This document shows, piece by piece, positions 26,529-36,438 of a stretch of 64,000 nucleotides of DNA. The DNA comes from CASICS01 sp045564455 (GTDB taxonomy: Bacteria; Pseudomonadota; Gammaproteobacteria; Magnimaribacterales; AG-339-G14). A model generated the notes under the pieces. It was not told the origin of the DNA. It saw nothing but the letters and a program-made list of their open reading frames with translations, and searched no databases. Position 1 is the first letter of the stretch. Every line of letters starts with the position of its first letter. A program made the translations under genes and the position numbers. The stretch is from the NCBI GenBank assembly GCA_045564455.1, contig JBJLHG010000002.1:1-64000 (forward strand). Direction: 5' to 3'.

Positions 26529-27602
26529 ATGTTTAGTAAATATTATTCTTTAATTAAAGAAACTCTTTCAACTCGATCTAATATCGAATGGTCTGCTATG
26601 TTTATAGGTTTTGCTTCTATTTGGATGTTATCTGGATTTTTTGCAGAGGAAGAAGTTAAAAAAGAATTTTATGTTGATAAGGAATCCACTGTAAGAATAG
26701 TTGACCAAATTTCATCAAAATATACTCGGGAAATTCTTCTTAAAGGTTTTGCTGAGGCTGATAAGAAGGTAGAGCTTAAAGCTGAAACCTCTGGAAGAGT
26801 CGTTTCCTTGCCAATAAAACAAGGATCGCTGGTTAAAAAAGGTCAGCCAATTTGTTCTATATTTATGGCGGAAAAAGAATCTTTTTTTAAAAAAGCTGAA
26901 CTTGAATTCAAATCAGCTGAAAAACTTTTTGAAGAAGGTTTATATTCTTCCAATCAATTTCAAAATATAAAATCGAATTTTGAAAGAGCTAAGCTTGAAT
27001 TAGATAATGCAACAATTAAAGCTCCTTTCGCTGGAATTATTGATCGGATACCGCTAGATGAAGGAGATTTTTTAACTAGAGGTTCGACTTGTGCTGTTCT
27101 TCTGGATTTAAATCCAATGATTATCAGTGGTGAAATATCGGAAAGTGATATCGGATATATAAAATTAGGTTCTTCAGCAAAAGTAGAAACTTTAGACGGT
27201 CAACAATCTTTAGGGAAAATTAGTTTTATTTCCTCTTCAGCTAATAGCAAGACTCATACTTTTAGAATTGAAGTAACTGTAGATAATAAGTCAGGAAGAA
27301 TAAAAGATGGCGCTTCAGCAAGAGTTTTTCTTCCTGGAGAAGAGCAACTAGCCAATCTGGTCCCTCTATCCATTTTAAGATTAGATGATGCAGGTGATTT
27401 AGGAATTAGAATAGTCGATGAGTCTGGTTTAGTCGAATTTAAGAAAATTCAACTCATTCAAGACACAGCAGAAGGTGCATGGGTTTCTGGTTTACCGCAG
27501 ACTTCAAGAATTATTACTGTTGGGCAAGACTACGTAAGCGATGGTGAAAAAGTCCAGGTGGCTGTAGATGAAAGATTAATGCAAGATGAACGCATTAATT
27601 AA
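26529..27602 (+). CDS. RND efflux periplasmic adaptor (membrane fusion protein)
   Basis: A 357-residue HlyD/AcrA-type adaptor that links an inner-membrane RND pump to an outer-membrane channel. An N-terminal hydrophobic anchor (about 22-39) leads to a lipoyl/barrel-sandwich domain (ETSGRVVSLPIKQGSLVKKGQPI ... ATIKAPFAGIIDRIPLDEGDFL) split by a short alpha-hairpin (about 117-155), then a beta-barrel and membrane-proximal domain. The hairpin is short compared with AcrA. The gene overlaps the pump gene by 17 bases. No outer-membrane factor gene is in the window. Substrate unknown. Confidence 0.88.
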   Translation: MFSKYYSLIKETLSTRSNIEWSAMFIGFASIWMLSGFFAEEEVKKEFYVDKESTVRIVDQISSKYTREILLKGFAEADKKVELKAETSGRVVSLPIKQGSLVKKGQPICSIFMAEKESFFKKAELEFKSAEKLFEEGLYSSNQFQNIKSNFERAKLELDNATIKAPFAGIIDRIPLDEGDFLTRGSTCAVLLDLNPMIISGEISESDIGYIKLGSSAKVETLDGQQSLGKISFISSSANSKTHTFRIEVTVDNKSGRIKDGASARVFLPGEEQLANLVPLSILRLDDAGDLGIRIVDESGLVEFKKIQLIQDTAEGAWVSGLPQTSRIITVGQDYVSDGEKVQVAVDERLMQDERIN

Positions 27603-30600
27603 TTTCTTTATTGACAGATATAAAGCAACGTTAACTTTTCTTGCTTTAATTCTTGTTTGGGGTGTCTCATCAATCTCTCAAATACCAGCTTCTGCTTATT
27701 CAGATATTAATATCCCTTATGTGTTTGTTTCTACCTTTTATGATGGAGCTTCCCCAGAAGATGTAGAACGTTTAATTACTAAACCCATTGAGGATCGTCT
27801 TAAATCTGTTGATGATCTGAAGGCTATGCAGTCCTACAGCAGAAATAGCATGTCATACGTTATTTTAGAGTTTCCGGATTCTGTACCGAAACCGGTTGCA
27901 ATGGTAAACGTAAAAGATGCCGTTGATGAAATACTGCGTGATCTTCCGCAAGAATCTGAAAAACCTTTTATTCAAGAGTTTAGCTTTGATGCATTCCCAG
28001 TTATGAATGTTAATTTTATCTCTGACACAGCTGCTGAAAGAGAATTAATAGGTTTTGCTAAAGATATGGCAAAAGAAATCGAAAGAATACCTGGCGTTCT
28101 TGAAGCTCGACTTAGCGGCGCTCCAGATGAAGTTTTAGAAGCTACTATTGATAAGACAAAGCTAGACAGTTATAACGCTTCTACTGTAGATATCTACAAT
28201 GCTATTCAACAAAATAATAAAGCCATACCTGCTGGAAATATAATATCGGCTACAGGAAAGTTTTCCGTATTGGTTCCTTCGGTGTTTGAAACTGCTGAAG
28301 ATGTTAAAAATATTCCAGTCCTAGAAAATGAAAATGCCGTTGTTTCTTTAGATGACATAGTAGACCTTCGAAGGACCTTCAAAGACAAAGATAGTTATGC
28401 ACGAGTTAATGGTAAAAACTCATCAACTGTAAATGTCTTAAAAAAAACAGATGCTCGAGAAGTTGTAGTCGCTAAACAAATAAATAAGATCATTGAAAAA
28501 ACTAGACTTATTCTTCCACCAAATGTTGACATTATTGTCACTGAGGATAGAACAAAATATTCGGGAGAATTAATAGAAGAACTTGCTGGAAATATTTTGA
28601 CGGCTCTTGTTTTGGTAATGAGTATTGTTGTAGCCGCAATGGGCCTAAGATCTTCTACTATGGTTGCATTAGCTATTCCGACCTGTTTTCTTTTTGCGTG
28701 TATTTATTTAAATATCATTGAATACACTTTTAACTTTATGGTGTGTTTTGGTTTTCTCATTTCTTTAGGAATGCTAATCGATGGTAGTGTCGTAGTTGTT
28801 GAATATGCGGATAGAAAAATGAGCGAGGGCATGGACAGAATAGAAGCCTATAGACTTTCTGCCAAGCGAATGTTCTGGCCTATCATTATTTCTATTGGAA
28901 CAACGTTAGCAATTTTCTTTCCATTATTCTTTTGGGAGGGTATTTCAGGTCAATTCATGAAGCCTATGATTACTACTTTATTCGTAGTTCTCATTGGATC
29001 AATTTTGTATGCCTTGGTTTTCACTCCCGCGATTGGTTCAAGATATGCAAATTTAGGGAACAGAAACATTAGAACACTAAATAATTCTGCCACCCTAGAA
29101 AGGGGTGACCCAAAATCCTTAGATGGCATAACAGGTTCTTATGCTAGATTTTTAAGCAAGGCCTTAGATCAACCTGGAAAAGTAATCTCCTTTATCGTCT
29201 TAAGCGTAGTAAGTATTTTTTATATTTATAGTGATCATGGTCCTGGCGGTCAATTCTTTGTAAAAGAAGATCCCGATACTATTATTGTAGAAGTTCAAGG
29301 AAGAGGAAACTTAAATGCTCTCGAAACAGTAAACTTTTTAAAAGAAATTGAAAGGATTATCCTTACAATCAAAGGTCCAGAAAGTGTTTACTTAGAGCAA
29401 AGTGGAGAAGGAGATCCAAGGGATAGAGGTAATGCTGACTCTATAGGTAAAATTTACGTTGGAATGCCTTTTGAAAGAGAAACCCTCATCCAAACTGGCG
29501 CAGAAGTTCTTTTGGAATTAAAAGAAAAACTTAAAGACATTCCTGGTTTAAAAGTTTCCGTTAGAGAAAGATCTAGCGGCCCCCCGGTTGATAATCCCAT
29601 TGAAATTGATGTCTTTGGAAGAGACTATCAGATGGTTTATGAAGCAACCAATGCATTGACTCAATTTATGGATAAAAATATATCTGGTGCGGTTAACGTT
29701 TATAGCACAATTCCAACCCCCGTCTTAAAGTGGAAACTCAACATAGATAAAGAAAAAGCTACTCAATTTGGAGTGACTACTTCAGAAATTGGCACCGCAA
29801 TTCAATTCCTTACTGGGGGAGTAAAAGTTGGAGAATACCGCCCTACTGATCTAGATGAATCAATTGATATTAGAGTTAGATTTCCTGAAGCTCAAAGAAG
29901 ATTAGATTTATTTGATCAACTTACAATTTCTACGAGATTTGGCTCTGTTCCTTTGAGCAGTTTTGTATCTATTGACCCTTCATACGAAGCCCCGGCTATA
30001 AGAAGAGTTGAAGGAGAAAGAGCTTTTACTATAGCAGCAGATTATGCTCCTGATGCTTTGATTGAAGATGTTTTACCCGTAATTGAAGAATGGATAGCTG
30101 ACCATAATGAATATCAGAAATTAGATTTTATCTTTAGAGGGCAAGCTGAACAGTCAGCCGAAGATGCTGCTTTCTTTGTGTTCGCTGCAATCGTTGGTTT
30201 ATTTTTAATGGCTATCTTATTAATGATTCAATTGAATAGTTTTTTTCAAGTTTGGATAGTTATTTCGGCTGTCTTTTTATCCACCGCTGGAGTTTACTTA
30301 GGTCATTTGATTACTCAATTCCCGGTAAGTTTTCTTTTTACTAATTTAGGGATAATTGCTTTAGCAGGTATTGTGGTGAACAATAATATTGTTCTGGTGG
30401 ATACTTACAATGTCTTGAAAAAAGAATTTGTGAATGCTCCAAACAAAGATCTAATCATAAGAACTGCTGCTCAGCGTTTAAGACCTATTATTTTGACAAC
30501 TGCAACTACAGTTGTTGGTCTGTTGCCTTTGGCTATGGGTTTAGGAGTAGATCTCATGTCTAGAGAAATAGGGATAGGCGGAAGAGTTGTAGAATGGTGG

Positions 30601-30753
30601 TCGCCTTTATCTTTTGCCGTTGTTTGCGGCCTTTCTTTTGCTTCAATCATGACTTTAGTTTTGACTCCTTGTTGGTTAATGCTGCCAACCAAAATTAAAG
30701 AATTGTTTGCTGGATTTAATTCTGTAAAATCCATTAATACAGAAACTTCATAA
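27586..30753 (+). CDS. RND efflux transporter, inner-membrane subunit
   Basis: A 1055-residue resistance-nodulation-division pump with the standard two halves, each a TM helix, a large periplasmic loop (about 30-330 and 550-860) and five to six more helices. The N-terminus (IPASAYSDINIPYVFV...SPEDVERLITKPIE) is typical. The proton-relay helix TM4 reads GMLIDGSVVVVEY: the AcrB pair D407-D408 is D-G here, as in heavy-metal RND pumps, and the TM10 position of AcrB K940 is asparagine in GIVVNNNIVLVD. So it is not a plain AcrB-type drug pump; metal, lipid or other substrates are possible. Cotranscribed with the adaptor. Confidence 0.9.
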   Translation: MNALINFFIDRYKATLTFLALILVWGVSSISQIPASAYSDINIPYVFVSTFYDGASPEDVERLITKPIEDRLKSVDDLKAMQSYSRNSMSYVILEFPDSVPKPVAMVNVKDAVDEILRDLPQESEKPFIQEFSFDAFPVMNVNFISDTAAERELIGFAKDMAKEIERIPGVLEARLSGAPDEVLEATIDKTKLDSYNASTVDIYNAIQQNNKAIPAGNIISATGKFSVLVPSVFETAEDVKNIPVLENENAVVSLDDIVDLRRTFKDKDSYARVNGKNSSTVNVLKKTDAREVVVAKQINKIIEKTRLILPPNVDIIVTEDRTKYSGELIEELAGNILTALVLVMSIVVAAMGLRSSTMVALAIPTCFLFACIYLNIIEYTFNFMVCFGFLISLGMLIDGSVVVVEYADRKMSEGMDRIEAYRLSAKRMFWPIIISIGTTLAIFFPLFFWEGISGQFMKPMITTLFVVLIGSILYALVFTPAIGSRYANLGNRNIRTLNNSATLERGDPKSLDGITGSYARFLSKALDQPGKVISFIVLSVVSIFYIYSDHGPGGQFFVKEDPDTIIVEVQGRGNLNALETVNFLKEIERIILTIKGPESVYLEQSGEGDPRDRGNADSIGKIYVGMPFERETLIQTGAEVLLELKEKLKDIPGLKVSVRERSSGPPVDNPIEIDVFGRDYQMVYEATNALTQFMDKNISGAVNVYSTIPTPVLKWKLNIDKEKATQFGVTTSEIGTAIQFLTGGVKVGEYRPTDLDESIDIRVRFPEAQRRLDLFDQLTISTRFGSVPLSSFVSIDPSYEAPAIRRVEGERAFTIAADYAPDALIEDVLPVIEEWIADHNEYQKLDFIFRGQAEQSAEDAAFFVFAAIVGLFLMAILLMIQLNSFFQVWIVISAVFLSTAGVYLGHLITQFPVSFLFTNLGIIALAGIVVNNNIVLVDTYNVLKKEFVNAPNKDLIIRTAAQRLRPIILTTATTVVGLLPLAMGLGVDLMSREIGIGGRVVEWWSPLSFAVVCGLSFASIMTLVLTPCWLMLPTKIKELFAGFNSVKSINTETS

Positions 30754-30764
30754 TAGATACACAA

Positions 30765-31001
30765 ATGAGTGATAAAAATAATAGCAAAGACTTTGAGTCT
30801 TCTTTGGAAAAATTAGAAGAAATAGTAGCAGAGCTTGAATCTGGCGATCTTCCCCTAGAAAAATCGATTAAAGCATTCGAAGAAGGAATAAAACTAACTC
30901 GTCATTGTCAAAATTTATTATCAAAAGCAGAATTAAAAATACAAAAATTGGTTGAAACCAACGACGGTTCTATAGATTTAGAAGCCTTTGATGAAGACTA
31001 A
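30765..31001 (+). CDS. xseB: Exodeoxyribonuclease VII small subunit
   Basis: Small subunit of the ssDNA-specific nuclease ExoVII. The 78 residues have the family core FESSLEKLEEIVAELESGDLPLE followed by AFEEGIKLTRHCQNLLSKAE, a helical hairpin. The xseB-ispA-dxs order is the E. coli one. It overlaps ispA by 11 bases. The large subunit xseA is not here. Confidence 0.94.
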   Translation: MSDKNNSKDFESSLEKLEEIVAELESGDLPLEKSIKAFEEGIKLTRHCQNLLSKAELKIQKLVETNDGSIDLEAFDED

Positions 31002-31887
31002 TGATCTGGAATTTCTGGATACAAACTTAGCCAGAATTAATAAAGCTATATTACTTTCTCTTCCGCCTAAAAATTACTCTGTTATTTCTGAAGCTATCCA
31101 CTACTCAGTAATGAATGGCGGCAAAAGAATTAGACCGCAGTTAATTTTAATGATGAGTGAAGCAATTGAAGCTGATGTCTCTAATAAAACAATTGACTCG
31201 ATAGCGGCGGCAGGAGAATTAATCCATTGTTACTCTTTGATCCATGATGACTTGCCTGCAATGGATGATGATGATTACAGGAGGGGTAAATTAAGTTGTC
31301 ACAAGAAATTTGATGAAGCAACCGCAATTTTGACTGGTGATGCAATACAGCCTCTTTCATTAGAAATTTTAACCACTATAGAAGATCTTGCTTTAACCGC
31401 AGAAACCAAATTGGAAATTATCAATTTATTTTCCAAAGCATGTGGGCCTCAGGGGATGGTTGAAGGCCAAAATAGAGACATTCGTTCAGAAAATATGGAA
31501 ATTACAGAACAAGAACTCGATGAAATTCATTACTTGAAAACAGGCAAGTTAATAGAAGCTTGTGTGATGTGTGTATGTTTATTAAAAAAGGATTTGTCAA
31601 AAAAACACATTAAAGAATTTATCCAATTCTCTAAAAAATTTGGTTTAGCCTTTCAAATTCGTGACGATATACTAGACATCATTGGCAAAGAAACTGAAAT
31701 AGGCAAGCCGCTTAATTCAGATATTAAAAAAAATAAATCAACCTATCCTTCTATTATGGGATTAGAACAGTCACAAAAAAAGGCAGAACTTCTAGCTACA
31801 GACGCAGTGAAAATTTTATCCAATTTGCCTTACGAGACTTCTAACCTAGAAAAGTTATGCTCATTAATAGTTTCTAGAAATAAGTAA
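30991..31887 (+). CDS. ispA: Polyprenyl (farnesyl) diphosphate synthase
   Basis: Condenses IPP with dimethylallyl and geranyl diphosphate to make farnesyl diphosphate for quinones, undecaprenyl phosphate and other isoprenoids. The first aspartate-rich motif is at 86-95 (DDLPAMDDDD) and the second reads IRDDILD; NGGKRIRPQL binds IPP. I use ATG 30991 (298 residues, AGAAG upstream) rather than the TTG one codon earlier. Its stop overlaps the dxs start by one base. Confidence 0.93.
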   Translation: MKTNDLEFLDTNLARINKAILLSLPPKNYSVISEAIHYSVMNGGKRIRPQLILMMSEAIEADVSNKTIDSIAAAGELIHCYSLIHDDLPAMDDDDYRRGKLSCHKKFDEATAILTGDAIQPLSLEILTTIEDLALTAETKLEIINLFSKACGPQGMVEGQNRDIRSENMEITEQELDEIHYLKTGKLIEACVMCVCLLKKDLSKKHIKEFIQFSKKFGLAFQIRDDILDIIGKETEIGKPLNSDIKKNKSTYPSIMGLEQSQKKAELLATDAVKILSNLPYETSNLEKLCSLIVSRNK

Positions 31888-33752
31888 TGAAGACTTTTAA
31901 GGAATTACCAACCGTCAAACCCTTGACTCCTCTGTTAGATTCATTAGTTGATCTTAAAAATTTATCAAATTTCAACAGCAAAGAATTAATTCAATTGACA
32001 GATGAGTTGAGAGAATATCTGTTGTACTCGACTAATATTTCAGGAGGTCATTTTGGCGCGGGTTTAGGAGTAATTGAACTTACAGTAGCTCTACATCATG
32101 TTTTTAAATCTCCAGAAGATAAAATTATCTGGGATGTAGGTCATCAAGCGTATCCTCACAAAATTCTCACTGGAAGAAAAGAAGCTATGCCGACCATCAG
32201 AAAAAAAGATGGTTTACATCCGTTTCCTCATAGAGAAGAGAGTAAATTTGATGCTTTTGGAGCAGGACATTCAAGCACTTCCATTAGTGCTGCTTTAGGA
32301 ATGGCTTTGGGAGGATCTAAAGATAATAAATATGTATCTGTGATTGGAGATGGGGCTATAACTGCTGGAATGGCTTATGAAGCTTTAGCACATGCAGGAG
32401 CTGTCGATAAAGATCTATTGGTTATTTTAAATGATAACAACATGTCTATTTCTAATAATACCGGAGGTATTTCTAACTATTTGGCAAAAATTTGGTCCAG
32501 TAGATTTTATATTCAGGTAAGAGAAAGTGGGAAAACGGTTCTAAGGATGATTCCTTCAGCTAAAAGATTTGCAAAGAGAACCGAGAGCCATATAAAAGGC
32601 ATGTTATCTCCTGGAACTCTATTTGAGGAGTTGGGATTTCAATACATCGGTCCAATGGATGGGCACGATATTAAAAGCCTTGTCAGAACTTTAAATAATT
32701 TAAAGGATTTATCAGGTCCTATTTTTTTACACCTTGTAACAAAAAAAGGTAAAGGTTTTATACCGGCTGAACTGGACCCAATAAAATATCATGCCATTTC
32801 AGGTCAAATCTCAACCTCAACTTCCAAAAATCTTGGGCCGAAATATCAAGATGTATTTGGTGAATGGCTTTGTGAAAAGGCTCGTAAAGGTGATCAAGAT
32901 CTTGTCGCCATTACCCCTGCCATGTCTGAAGGATCAGGGATGGTTAACTTTTCTAAAGAATTTCCTGAACAGTTTTATGATGTTGCAATTGCCGAACAAC
33001 ACAGCATGACTTTAGCTGCTGGAATTGCCTGCGAAGGAAAAAAGCCTGTCTTAGCTATCTATTCAACTTTTTTACAAAGAGCCTATGATCAATTAATTCA
33101 TGATGTTGCGCTTCAAAATTTAGACGTTTTATTGGCCATCGATAGAGCTGGGTTGGTTGGTGAAGATGGTTCAACTCATGCTGGAATATTTGATTTAACC
33201 TATCTTCGGTGCATTCCGAATATGGTAGTGATGGCGCCTGCCAATGAAGACGAATGCTGGAAAATGCTCGAGCTAGGCTATGAACATAAAGGTCCTGCTG
33301 CTGTTCGCTATCCAAGAGGTAACGGTCCGGGCGAAGATATAATAAAAGATGCTGAAAAAATTGAAATCGGCAAAGCTAGATTAATCAAAGAAGAAAATTC
33401 AAAAATTGCTATTCTATCTTTTGGTTCGGTTTTGGATATTGCTTCTGAAGTATCTGAGAAACTCAAAACTTCCTTATTTGATATGAGATTTGTTAAACCT
33501 TTGGACGAAAAAGCTTTGATAGAGATTTCTAAAAAATACGACTTGTTGGTCACCATAGAAGAAAATGTTATTGCTGGCGGAGCTGGCTCTGCTGTCAATG
33601 AATTCATTCATTCAAATTCACTCAATGTTGATTTACTGAATGTTGGCATTCCAGATAGTTTTCCAATTATAGGATCGCCCAATGATCAAAAAGATTCTTA
33701 TGGGTTAAATGCAGAATCAATAATTAAGAGAATAAAAACAAAAATAGACTGA
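31887..33752 (+). CDS. dxs: 1-deoxy-D-xylulose-5-phosphate synthase
   Basis: First enzyme of the MEP isoprenoid pathway, joining pyruvate and glyceraldehyde 3-phosphate with thiamine diphosphate. H55 (SGGHFGAGLG), WDVGHQAYPHKILTGR, the TPP motif GDGA at 154-157 with NDN at 182-184, and the transketolase pyrimidine domain (VAIAEQHSMTLAAGIACEG, YSTFLQRAYDQL) are present. 621 residues is normal. The 3' end overlaps convergent pgpA by 29 bases. Confidence 0.97.
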   Translation: MKTFKELPTVKPLTPLLDSLVDLKNLSNFNSKELIQLTDELREYLLYSTNISGGHFGAGLGVIELTVALHHVFKSPEDKIIWDVGHQAYPHKILTGRKEAMPTIRKKDGLHPFPHREESKFDAFGAGHSSTSISAALGMALGGSKDNKYVSVIGDGAITAGMAYEALAHAGAVDKDLLVILNDNNMSISNNTGGISNYLAKIWSSRFYIQVRESGKTVLRMIPSAKRFAKRTESHIKGMLSPGTLFEELGFQYIGPMDGHDIKSLVRTLNNLKDLSGPIFLHLVTKKGKGFIPAELDPIKYHAISGQISTSTSKNLGPKYQDVFGEWLCEKARKGDQDLVAITPAMSEGSGMVNFSKEFPEQFYDVAIAEQHSMTLAAGIACEGKKPVLAIYSTFLQRAYDQLIHDVALQNLDVLLAIDRAGLVGEDGSTHAGIFDLTYLRCIPNMVVMAPANEDECWKMLELGYEHKGPAAVRYPRGNGPGEDIIKDAEKIEIGKARLIKEENSKIAILSFGSVLDIASEVSEKLKTSLFDMRFVKPLDEKALIEISKKYDLLVTIEENVIAGGAGSAVNEFIHSNSLNVDLLNVGIPDSFPIIGSPNDQKDSYGLNAESIIKRIKTKID

Positions 33753-34227
33753 CAAAAAAAGCTGCGTAGACTCCTGCGATTAAATCATCCAAAACTACGC
33801 CTAGACCATTCTTCATATTTTTATCAATTAAAGATATTGGAAAAGGCTTCCAGATATCAAATATTCTAAATAAAACAAATGCTAGAAATCCATAAACAAG
33901 GACTTCTTTAATCATCAATAAACCTGCTATTGGCAAAAGTGCTATCCATAAACCAGCAAGCTCATCTATAACGATTGATTTCTGATCTCTATCAGCCCTT
34001 TCAAGGTCTTTAGTTGCTAGGTGACAAATCCAAATCGAAAAAACTGCTATTACTGCAGTTAGGCTTATTATTGTCTGCGCTCCTAGTGAAAGATAAACGA
34101 CCAAATACATGTAAACCAATAAGCCTGCTATTGAACCCCAAGTACCCGGAGCAAATGGTAATAGTCCTACTCCAAAAAGCGTGGCCAACAAATGACTTGG
34201 TCGTTGTAGTTGAGGAAAATTATGCAT
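33724..34227 (-). CDS. pgpA: Phosphatidylglycerophosphatase A
   Basis: Dephosphorylates phosphatidylglycerophosphate to phosphatidylglycerol. The 167 residues have the PgpA motifs GLLPFAPGTWGS, DELAGLWIAL, FRIFDIWKPFP and GLGVVLDDLIAGV and several membrane helices. The frame is open nine codons further up to a TTG inside thiL, but ATG 34227 overlaps thiL by just 8 bases and aligns with E. coli PgpA. TATAAT lies seven bases before this ATG with no ribosome-binding site, so an internal leaderless start is possible. Confidence 0.93.
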   Translation of the reverse strand: MHNFPQLQRPSHLLATLFGVGLLPFAPGTWGSIAGLLVYMYLVVYLSLGAQTIISLTAVIAVFSIWICHLATKDLERADRDQKSIVIDELAGLWIALLPIAGLLMIKEVLVYGFLAFVLFRIFDIWKPFPISLIDKNMKNGLGVVLDDLIAGVYAAFFVSLFLFLFS

Positions 34228-35170
34228 TAAAGTGATTATATCCAGTTTGTTCAAAAGTAATTGGAGTTCCTTCTTTCAAGACTTTCACATTTTTTTCTTT
34301 TTCAATACGGCCGATCTTTGAAATTTTTATTCCAAACAAATCAGTCAATCGATTAATTTCTTCTTTTTTTGATGCGGCAGCTGTGAAACACAACTCATAA
34401 TCATCACCCCAAGTTAAAGCTTTTTCTAGCTCTCCAGAAAAAGGTATTTTATCTGAATCCAATGAGGCTCCTAACGAACTCATCTCACAAATATGATTTA
34501 AATCTCCTATCAAACCATCTGAAACATCAATACAACTATTAGCAAAATTTGATAACTCCTGTGCAAACTCAAAGTGCAACTTAGGCTTCAAGTATTTATC
34601 GATCCAGAGTTTTTCGATATTGCTCAAATCTTTTTTATTATCTGTTAGTAAATTTAAACCCAAATATGCTTCTCCAAGATTTCCGGTTACATAGACATCA
34701 TCGCTATCTTTAGCTCCGCTACGTTTCATAAAGTTTTGACCGTCTAAAGCTCCACAAACTCCAACAGATACAGAACATTCTTTTCCTTTGGCTAAATCTC
34801 CACCAATGACAGGAACTTTATATGTCTCAACAAAGTCTATTACTCCTTGAGCAAACCCTTTGATCCAAGCTTTTTCATTAGTCTCCAGCGTCAATGAGAT
34901 AGAAATCCATTTTAAAGAACCACCGCAAGCAGCGATATCACTCGCAGCAACAGCGCAGGCTCTATAAGCAATAGCTTGAGAATCTAAATTCTCAGGAAAG
35001 TGAACTCCAGAGACTGAAACGTCGGTTGAAAAGATAAGCTCTTGGTCCTTTTCTGAAAACATTCCAGCGTCATCGCCTGGACCTATTAAAAGACCTGAGG
35101 AATCAAAATATTGATTTCCCAGGTCTTTAAAAAATTCTTTGAGAATTAAGAATTCATCCGTTTCTTTCAT
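34220..35170 (-). CDS. thiL: Thiamine-monophosphate kinase
   Basis: Phosphorylates thiamine monophosphate to thiamine diphosphate, the cofactor of the neighbouring Dxs. Motifs of the PurM/ThiL fold: GPGDDAGMF at about 30-38, STDVSVSGVHFP, VIGGDLAKGKE, VTGNLGEAYLGLN, DVSDGLIGDLNHI and WGDDYELCF. ATG 35170 gives 316 residues; a TTG codon one triplet up is possible. In E. coli thiL-pgpA follow nusB; here they face dxs instead. Confidence 0.94.
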   Translation of the reverse strand: MKETDEFLILKEFFKDLGNQYFDSSGLLIGPGDDAGMFSEKDQELIFSTDVSVSGVHFPENLDSQAIAYRACAVAASDIAACGGSLKWISISLTLETNEKAWIKGFAQGVIDFVETYKVPVIGGDLAKGKECSVSVGVCGALDGQNFMKRSGAKDSDDVYVTGNLGEAYLGLNLLTDNKKDLSNIEKLWIDKYLKPKLHFEFAQELSNFANSCIDVSDGLIGDLNHICEMSSLGASLDSDKIPFSGELEKALTWGDDYELCFTAAASKKEEINRLTDLFGIKISKIGRIEKEKNVKVLKEGTPITFEQTGYNHFNA

Positions 35171-35194
35171 CAAAAGAAGCGGATGATTTCAAAA

Positions 35195-36394
35195 TTAAGA
35201 TTTGTATGCTTCAAAAAGGCCTGTAGCTCCCATACCACCACCAACACACATGGTAACGATACCGTACTTGCCGCCTCTTCTATTAAGTTCTCTTGCCAAG
35301 TGCCCTACTTGTCTCGAACCAGTCATACCAAATGGATGTCCAATGGAAATTGATCCGCCATTTACATTCAACTTGTCTTCAGGAAGATTAAGTTTATCTT
35401 TGATGTAAACAACTTGAGAAGCAAAAGCTTCATTTAGCTCCCATAGATCTATATCTTCAACAGACAAGCCAGTTGATTTCAATAATTTAGGTATTGAATA
35501 AACTGGACCTATACCCATTTCATCTGGTTGACACCCTACTGTTGTGAATCCTCTAAAATAAAGCATTGGCTCTAAACCTAATTCGAGAGCTTTTTCTTCG
35601 CTCATGATTAGCGTTACTGAAGCTCCATCAGATAGTTGAGATGAATTTCCAGCGGTGACTGATCCATTTTCAGGATCAAATACTGGTTTCAGTGACTGCA
35701 GGCCTTCTAACGTGGTTGTTGGACGATTGCAATCGTCTTTGTCCACGGTAACTTCAACATCTTTAGACTCGCCAGTTTCTTTGTTAACTAATTTCATAGT
35801 TGTAGTCATTGGCACGATTTCATCATCGTAGTAGCCAGCTTCTTGAGCAGCAGCAGTCCTTTGTTGACTTGCTAGAGCAATTTCATCTTGTGCTTCTCTT
35901 GTTACGTTGTATCTTTTAGCAACACATTCAGCTGTTTGACCCATAGCATGATAAATACCAGGAACTTCAGCAGCTAATTTGTCATTAACGTACATGTTCA
36001 TGTTTAGTCCAGGTTGTGCCATAACTGTACTAATACTTTCAACACCGCCGGCAATCATGCAATCTGAATGTCCACTAGCAACTTGATTACAAGCCATAGC
36101 GATTGAATTTAAACCCGAAGAACAATAACGATTAATCGTAGTGCCGCCAGTTTCGATTGGTAAATTAGACAACACTGCTGCATTTCTTGCGATGTTGTGT
36201 CCTTGAGGGCCTTCAGGGTTTCCGCAACCCAAGATCACGTCTTCTACAAGAGCAGGATCAACTTTTGGATTTCTTTCCATGATGGCATTGATTAAGTGAG
36301 CAACCATATCGTCTGCTCTAGTGATGTTAAAACCACCTCTATGAGATTTAGCTAGACCTGTTCTAACGCTATCTACTATTACTACATTTTTCAT
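35195..36394 (-). CDS. Acetyl-CoA acyltransferase (thiolase)
   Basis: A thiolase of 399 residues. The acyl-accepting C91 is in NRYCSSGLNSI, H353 in GGSISIGHPFGMTG and the second cysteine C383 in VTMCVGGGMG; GGVESIS and NSSQLSDGAS are also typical. It could end beta-oxidation (FadA/FadI role) or make acetoacetyl-CoA; the sequence alone does not settle it. It stands alone with its own promoter, an operator-like palindrome and a strong AGGAG ribosome-binding site, suggesting high and regulated expression. Base composition looks less AT-rich than the flanking thiL gene. Confidence 0.92.
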   Translation of the reverse strand: MKNVVIVDSVRTGLAKSHRGGFNITRADDMVAHLINAIMERNPKVDPALVEDVILGCGNPEGPQGHNIARNAAVLSNLPIETGGTTINRYCSSGLNSIAMACNQVASGHSDCMIAGGVESISTVMAQPGLNMNMYVNDKLAAEVPGIYHAMGQTAECVAKRYNVTREAQDEIALASQQRTAAAQEAGYYDDEIVPMTTTMKLVNKETGESKDVEVTVDKDDCNRPTTTLEGLQSLKPVFDPENGSVTAGNSSQLSDGASVTLIMSEEKALELGLEPMLYFRGFTTVGCQPDEMGIGPVYSIPKLLKSTGLSVEDIDLWELNEAFASQVVYIKDKLNLPEDKLNVNGGSISIGHPFGMTGSRQVGHLARELNRRGGKYGIVTMCVGGGMGATGLFEAYKS

Positions 36395-36414
36395 TTTTTC
36401 TCCTAAAAATTCGT

Positions 36415-36430
36415 ATCAAATTTATTTGAT
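36415..36430 (-). promoter_or_regulatory. Operator-like palindrome in the thiolase leader
   Basis: ATCAAATTTATTTGAT is a perfect 7-bp inverted repeat with a 2-base centre, placed directly downstream of the predicted transcription start, a normal site for a TetR-, FadR- or LacI-type repressor. The binding protein is unknown. Confidence 0.4.
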
Positions 36431-36438
36431 AGACAGCG

